A stretch of 41,903 nucleotides of DNA, taken from positions 1 to 41,903 of the forward strand of contig CALFVI010000052.1 in the NCBI GenBank assembly GCA_937928775.1, written 5' to 3'. This stretch comes from an uncultured Elioraea sp. Lineage in GTDB: Bacteria; Pseudomonadota; Alphaproteobacteria; Acetobacterales; Acetobacteraceae. Shown piece by piece: positions 39,567 through 41,903 of this stretch. The notes under the pieces were generated by a model. The model ran no database searches. It worked only from the letters and a program-made list of their open reading frames with translations, and was not told the DNA's origin. The position numbers and the translations under genes are program-made. Positions within the stretch are counted from its first letter, which is position 1. Each line of letters starts with the position of its first letter.

Positions 39567-39983
39567 ATGGTCCACCCCCCTGCGCCGGCCTGTCCCGCCG
39601 GCGGTCCGCCGCCTCCGCCCCTGCTCCCCGCCCCGCTGCGCGGCGCCGCCGGCGCCTGCCCGGCCTGCGGCAGGGGCCGACTGTTCTCAGGCTTGCTGCG
39701 TCCCGCCCGGGCCTGCTCCGCCAGCGGCACCGGCTTCGCCTGCATCCGCTCCGATGACGCGCCGCCCTATGTGACGCTGTTCATCGTTGGCCACATCGTG
39801 GTGCCGCTGATGCTGATCGCTGAACGCGACCTCGCGCCGCGGCTGTGGCAGATGGCGGCCCTGTTCCTGCCGCTCGCCGCCCTGCTGTCGCTTAGTCTCA
39901 TCCGGCCGGTGAAGGGGGCGACGATCGGGCTGATGCTCGACTTCGGCATCACGGGGGATGACCAGGCCTCGTGCGGAGCCTGA
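39567..39983 (+). CDS. DUF983 family membrane protein
   Basis: A 138-residue protein with a Pro-rich N-terminal extension, a zinc-ribbon-like segment ACPACGRGRLFSGLLRPARAC, then the strongly conserved DDAPPYVTLFIVGHIVVP and two transmembrane helices (about 70-87 and 95-112). The family normally has two CxxC pairs; here the second pair reads CSAS, so metal binding may be lost. Function of the family is unknown. The ATG at 39567 is preferred over upstream starts because the extra N-terminus is not protein-like. It overlaps the UPF0262 gene by 13 bases. Confidence 0.8.
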   Translation: MVHPPAPACPAGGPPPPPLLPAPLRGAAGACPACGRGRLFSGLLRPARACSASGTGFACIRSDDAPPYVTLFIVGHIVVPLMLIAERDLAPRLWQMAALFLPLAALLSLSLIRPVKGATIGLMLDFGITGDDQASCGA

Positions 39984-40468
39984 CCGAGGTGCCGCAGCGC
40001 ACGCGCATCGCTGAGATCGTGCTGGAGGCGGAGGCCCTCACCCGCCTCTCCGCCGAACTCGAGGCCGACCGCGCCGCCGCGGTGGCAGACCTGCTGCACG
40101 AGAACCGCTTCGTGCCGAAAGGGGCACCCGAAGGGCCCTATTCGCTCCGGCTCGGCCTCGATCACGGGCGGCTCGTGTTCGACATCCGCCGCCTCGACGG
40201 CACGCCGATCACCGCCATCGTGCTCGCGCTTGGGCCCTTCCGCAGCCTGATCAAGGATTACCTCATGTTGGTTGGAGCGCACCACGCCGCGGTGGCAGAT
40301 GGCGCAGAAGCGCGCATCCAGGCGATCGACATGGGCCGGCGCGGCCTGCACAACGAGGCGGCAGAACTCCTGCAACGCCGCCTCGAAGGCAAGATCGAGG
40401 TCGATTTCGACACCGCCCGGCGTCTGTTCACGTTGATCTGCGTGCTGCACCAGAGGATCAGCCACTGA
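39971..40468 (+). CDS. UPF0262 family protein
   Basis: A 165-residue alphaproteobacterial conserved protein of unknown function. Diagnostic stretches are HGRLVFDIRRLDGTPIT, LGPFRSLIKDYLMLV, QAIDMGRRGLHNEAAELLQ and GKIEVDFDTARRLFTLICVLH (core VDFDTARRLFTLIC). It starts with a GTG at 39971 inside the end of the DUF983 gene, and its stop overlaps the mtnA start as TGATG (40466-40470), so the three genes are probably coupled. Confidence 0.85.
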   Translation: MRSLTEVPQRTRIAEIVLEAEALTRLSAELEADRAAAVADLLHENRFVPKGAPEGPYSLRLGLDHGRLVFDIRRLDGTPITAIVLALGPFRSLIKDYLMLVGAHHAAVADGAEARIQAIDMGRRGLHNEAAELLQRRLEGKIEVDFDTARRLFTLICVLHQRISH

Positions 40469-41556
40469 TGCGGCTTGGTGGGGAATGGACGCGGAGCATC
40501 CGTCCCTCTCGGAATCGATCCGCGATCGAGATTCTCGACCAGACTCTGCTCCCTTGGCGCATCTCTTGGATGCGGTTGGCCAGGCTTGAGGAGGTGGCGG
40601 AAGCGATCAGCACCATGCGGGTGCGCGGCGCGCCGCTGATCGGTGCCGTCGGCGCCTTCGGGGTCGCCCTCTCGCTGCGGACTGACCCCTCCGACGACGC
40701 GCTGGACGAAGCCGCAGCCCGCCTCATCGCGACGCGCCCCACCGCGGTCAACCTGGCTTGGGCAGTGGCGCGCGTGGCGGCGGCCGTGCGCAACCTTCCG
40801 CGCGGGGATCGTTTCGAGGCTGCCTGGGCCGAAGCCTCCGCCATCGCCGACGAGGACGCCCTCTGCTGCGAGGCCATCGGCCGCCACGGGCTTCCCCTCA
40901 TCGCGGGGATAAGCCAACGCAAAGGGGGTAGTCGGGTGAACATCCTCACCCACTGCAATGCGGGCTGGCTTGCCACGGTGGATTGGGGAACCGCCACTGC
41001 CCCCATCTATCGTGCGCACGATGCCGGCATCTCCGTGCACGTGTGGGTGGACGAGACGCGGCCACGCAACCAGGGCGCGTTGCTCACCGCCTTCGAACTC
41101 GCTGGCCACGGCGTGCCGCACACGGTGGTGGCGGACAATGCGGGTGGGCACCTGATGCAACGCGGTGAGGTCGATCTCGTCCTGGTCGGGACGGATCGGG
41201 TGGCACGCAACGGCGATGTCGCGAACAAGATCGGCACCTATCTCAAGGCCCTGGCCGCTGCTGATGCAGGCGTGCCATTCTGGGTCGCACTCCCTTTCTC
41301 CACCATCGACTGGTCGGTCGCCTCCGGCGACCTCATCCCTATCGAAGAACGATCTGCAGACGAAGTGACCGAGGTCGCGGGCCTGGCCGAGGATGGGGCG
41401 GTACGCCGCGTGCGCGTGGTCTCTCCGGGAAGCCGGGCGGCGAACCCGGCCTTCGACATTACCCCCGCCCGCCTGGTCAGCGGTCTGATCACGGAGCGCG
41501 GGCGTTGCCCAGCCTCCGAGGCGGGGCTTCTCTCGCTCTATCCCGAGAAGGTCTGA
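40468..41556 (+). CDS. mtnA: S-methyl-5-thioribose-1-phosphate isomerase
   Basis: Methionine-salvage enzyme converting methylthioribose 1-phosphate to methylthioribulose 1-phosphate, 362 residues. Features are VRGAPLIGAVGAFGVAL, PTAVNLAWA, catalytic C163 in ILTHCNAGWLAT and D243 in GTDRVARNGDVANKIGTY, followed by NPAFDITPARLVSGLITERG. The substrate arises from methylthioadenosine, a by-product of spermidine synthesis by SpeE/SpeD encoded elsewhere in the window. The eIF2B-alpha-like relatives lack this full pattern. Its 3' end overlaps the convergent TRAP gene by 19 bases. Confidence 0.95.
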   Translation: MRLGGEWTRSIRPSRNRSAIEILDQTLLPWRISWMRLARLEEVAEAISTMRVRGAPLIGAVGAFGVALSLRTDPSDDALDEAAARLIATRPTAVNLAWAVARVAAAVRNLPRGDRFEAAWAEASAIADEDALCCEAIGRHGLPLIAGISQRKGGSRVNILTHCNAGWLATVDWGTATAPIYRAHDAGISVHVWVDETRPRNQGALLTAFELAGHGVPHTVVADNAGGHLMQRGEVDLVLVGTDRVARNGDVANKIGTYLKALAAADAGVPFWVALPFSTIDWSVASGDLIPIEERSADEVTEVAGLAEDGAVRRVRVVSPGSRAANPAFDITPARLVSGLITERGRCPASEAGLLSLYPEKV

Positions 41557-41903
41557 GCGGCGCTGCGGCGCGCAGCGAACCAGTTGGCGGCGAGCACGGG
41601 GCCCACCACCGCAAGGCCGATCAGGGTCGGCATGGTGCCCGGCGCGATCATCAGCAACGATGCGGCGAGCAGAGGAGCGCGCGCAAGCCAGCCCAGGGGC
41701 GCGAAGACATAGCCGGTCAACGCCGCCCCCAGCGCGCACACTCCGACCGCACAGGAGATCGTCACCCACAGGAAGTCGGCCCAGGCGAAACCGGGGGCGA
41801 CGATCAGCATGGCCGGCGAGTAGGCGAAGACGAACGGCACCAGCGCCTTGGCGGAGCCAAGGCGAAAGGCGGTGAGGCCGGTGCGGAACGGATTGGCCCC
41901 GGC
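41538..41903 (-). CDS. TRAP transporter fused permease, C-terminal fragment cut by window
   Basis: The last 121 residues of a protein that runs off the right edge. The segment AGANPFRTGLTAFRLGSAKA, then VPFVFAYSPAMLI, is typical of the fused 4TM/12TM (DctQM-type) permeases of TRAP transporters, which import organic acids with a solute-binding protein. Three further hydrophobic segments follow (WVTISCAVGVCALGAALTG, APLLAASLLMIAPG, LIGLAVVGPVLAANWF). The stop codon (TAG at 41540-41538) lies inside the end of mtnA. The substrate cannot be told from this fragment. Confidence 0.82.
   Translation of the reverse strand, partial: AGANPFRTGLTAFRLGSAKALVPFVFAYSPAMLIVAPGFAWADFLWVTISCAVGVCALGAALTGYVFAPLGWLARAPLLAASLLMIAPGTMPTLIGLAVVGPVLAANWFAARRSAAQTFSG

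Noticed and set aside
1..41903. tRNA, rRNA, riboswitch, insertion sequence, CRISPR or prophage signals
   Set aside because: Reading both strands I found no cloverleaf-like T-loop, no transposase or integrase frame and no regular repeat-spacer array; weak RNA structures could still be missed by eye.

Overview
The window is GC-rich, gene-dense chromosomal DNA from a flagellated alphaproteobacterium. It looks most like Rhodospirillales, perhaps an Acetobacteraceae-type organism. The clues are FliX, a single-domain rod-binding FlgJ, a DUF6468 protein, a MotE-like protein, a CckA-like kinase in the flhB operon, near-consensus CtrA boxes, a one-cysteine DksA, and UPF0262 and DUF983 proteins. I see no rRNA, tRNA, CRISPR array, transposase or prophage gene. 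The taxon is inferred from gene content only.

Layout. (1) 1-3644: glxR (cut by the left edge) and hyi on the minus strand, glyoxylate assimilation, then a gamma-glutamyltransferase family protein. (2) 3672-25585: flagellar/chemotaxis region. A minus-strand operon runs flgB-flgC-fliE-fliQ-fliR-flhB-cckA-like and faces a plus-strand operon (small unknown gene)-fliO-fliP. The spermidine genes speE and speD follow on the minus strand. A second minus-strand operon runs fliL-fliM-DUF6468-motE-like-cheY-cheZ-(1004-residue TPR protein) and faces flgF-flgG-flgA-flgH. Then come dksA and fliX (minus) and flgI-flgJ-flgN-like (plus). (3) 25880-31919: seven tightly packed plus-strand genes, namely a stand-alone RibD-type reductase, a zinc-less MDR dehydrogenase, a PTPS-fold protein lacking its catalytic residues, a GT4 glycosyltransferase, a SAM methyltransferase, then otnK and otnC. 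(4) 31987-36920, minus strand: a histone H1-like protein, ilvE, and the methylcitrate genes prpC and prpD (PrpD carries a strongly basic C-terminal tail). (5) 37066-41903: a cyclic amidohydrolase and an N-carbamoyl-amino-acid hydrolase, DUF983, UPF0262 and mtnA on the plus strand, and the end of a TRAP transporter permease on the minus strand.

How the parts work together. The flagellar block supplies the export gate (FliO/P/Q/R, FlhB), rod and rings (FlgB/C/F/G/J, FliE, FlgH/I/A), the switch (FliM, FliL), its signalling input (CheY, CheZ) and assembly regulation (FliX). Its two divergent intergenic regions hold three TTAA-N7-NNNN boxes each one base from the CtrA consensus. Two sigma-54 promoters, one perfect (flgF) and one near-perfect (flgI), each have a CCCGGCAGG element upstream. 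With the CckA-like kinase encoded in the flgB operon, this suggests a CckA/CtrA then sigma-54/FlbD cascade; ctrA, flbD and rpoN are not in the window.

The best candidate for an undescribed system is the 25880-30012 gene set: two reductases, a degenerate pterin-binding protein, a glycosyltransferase and a methyltransferase in one overlapping operon. I read it as possible biosynthesis of a glycosylated or methylated pterin-like small molecule. That is an inference from family membership and gene packing only.
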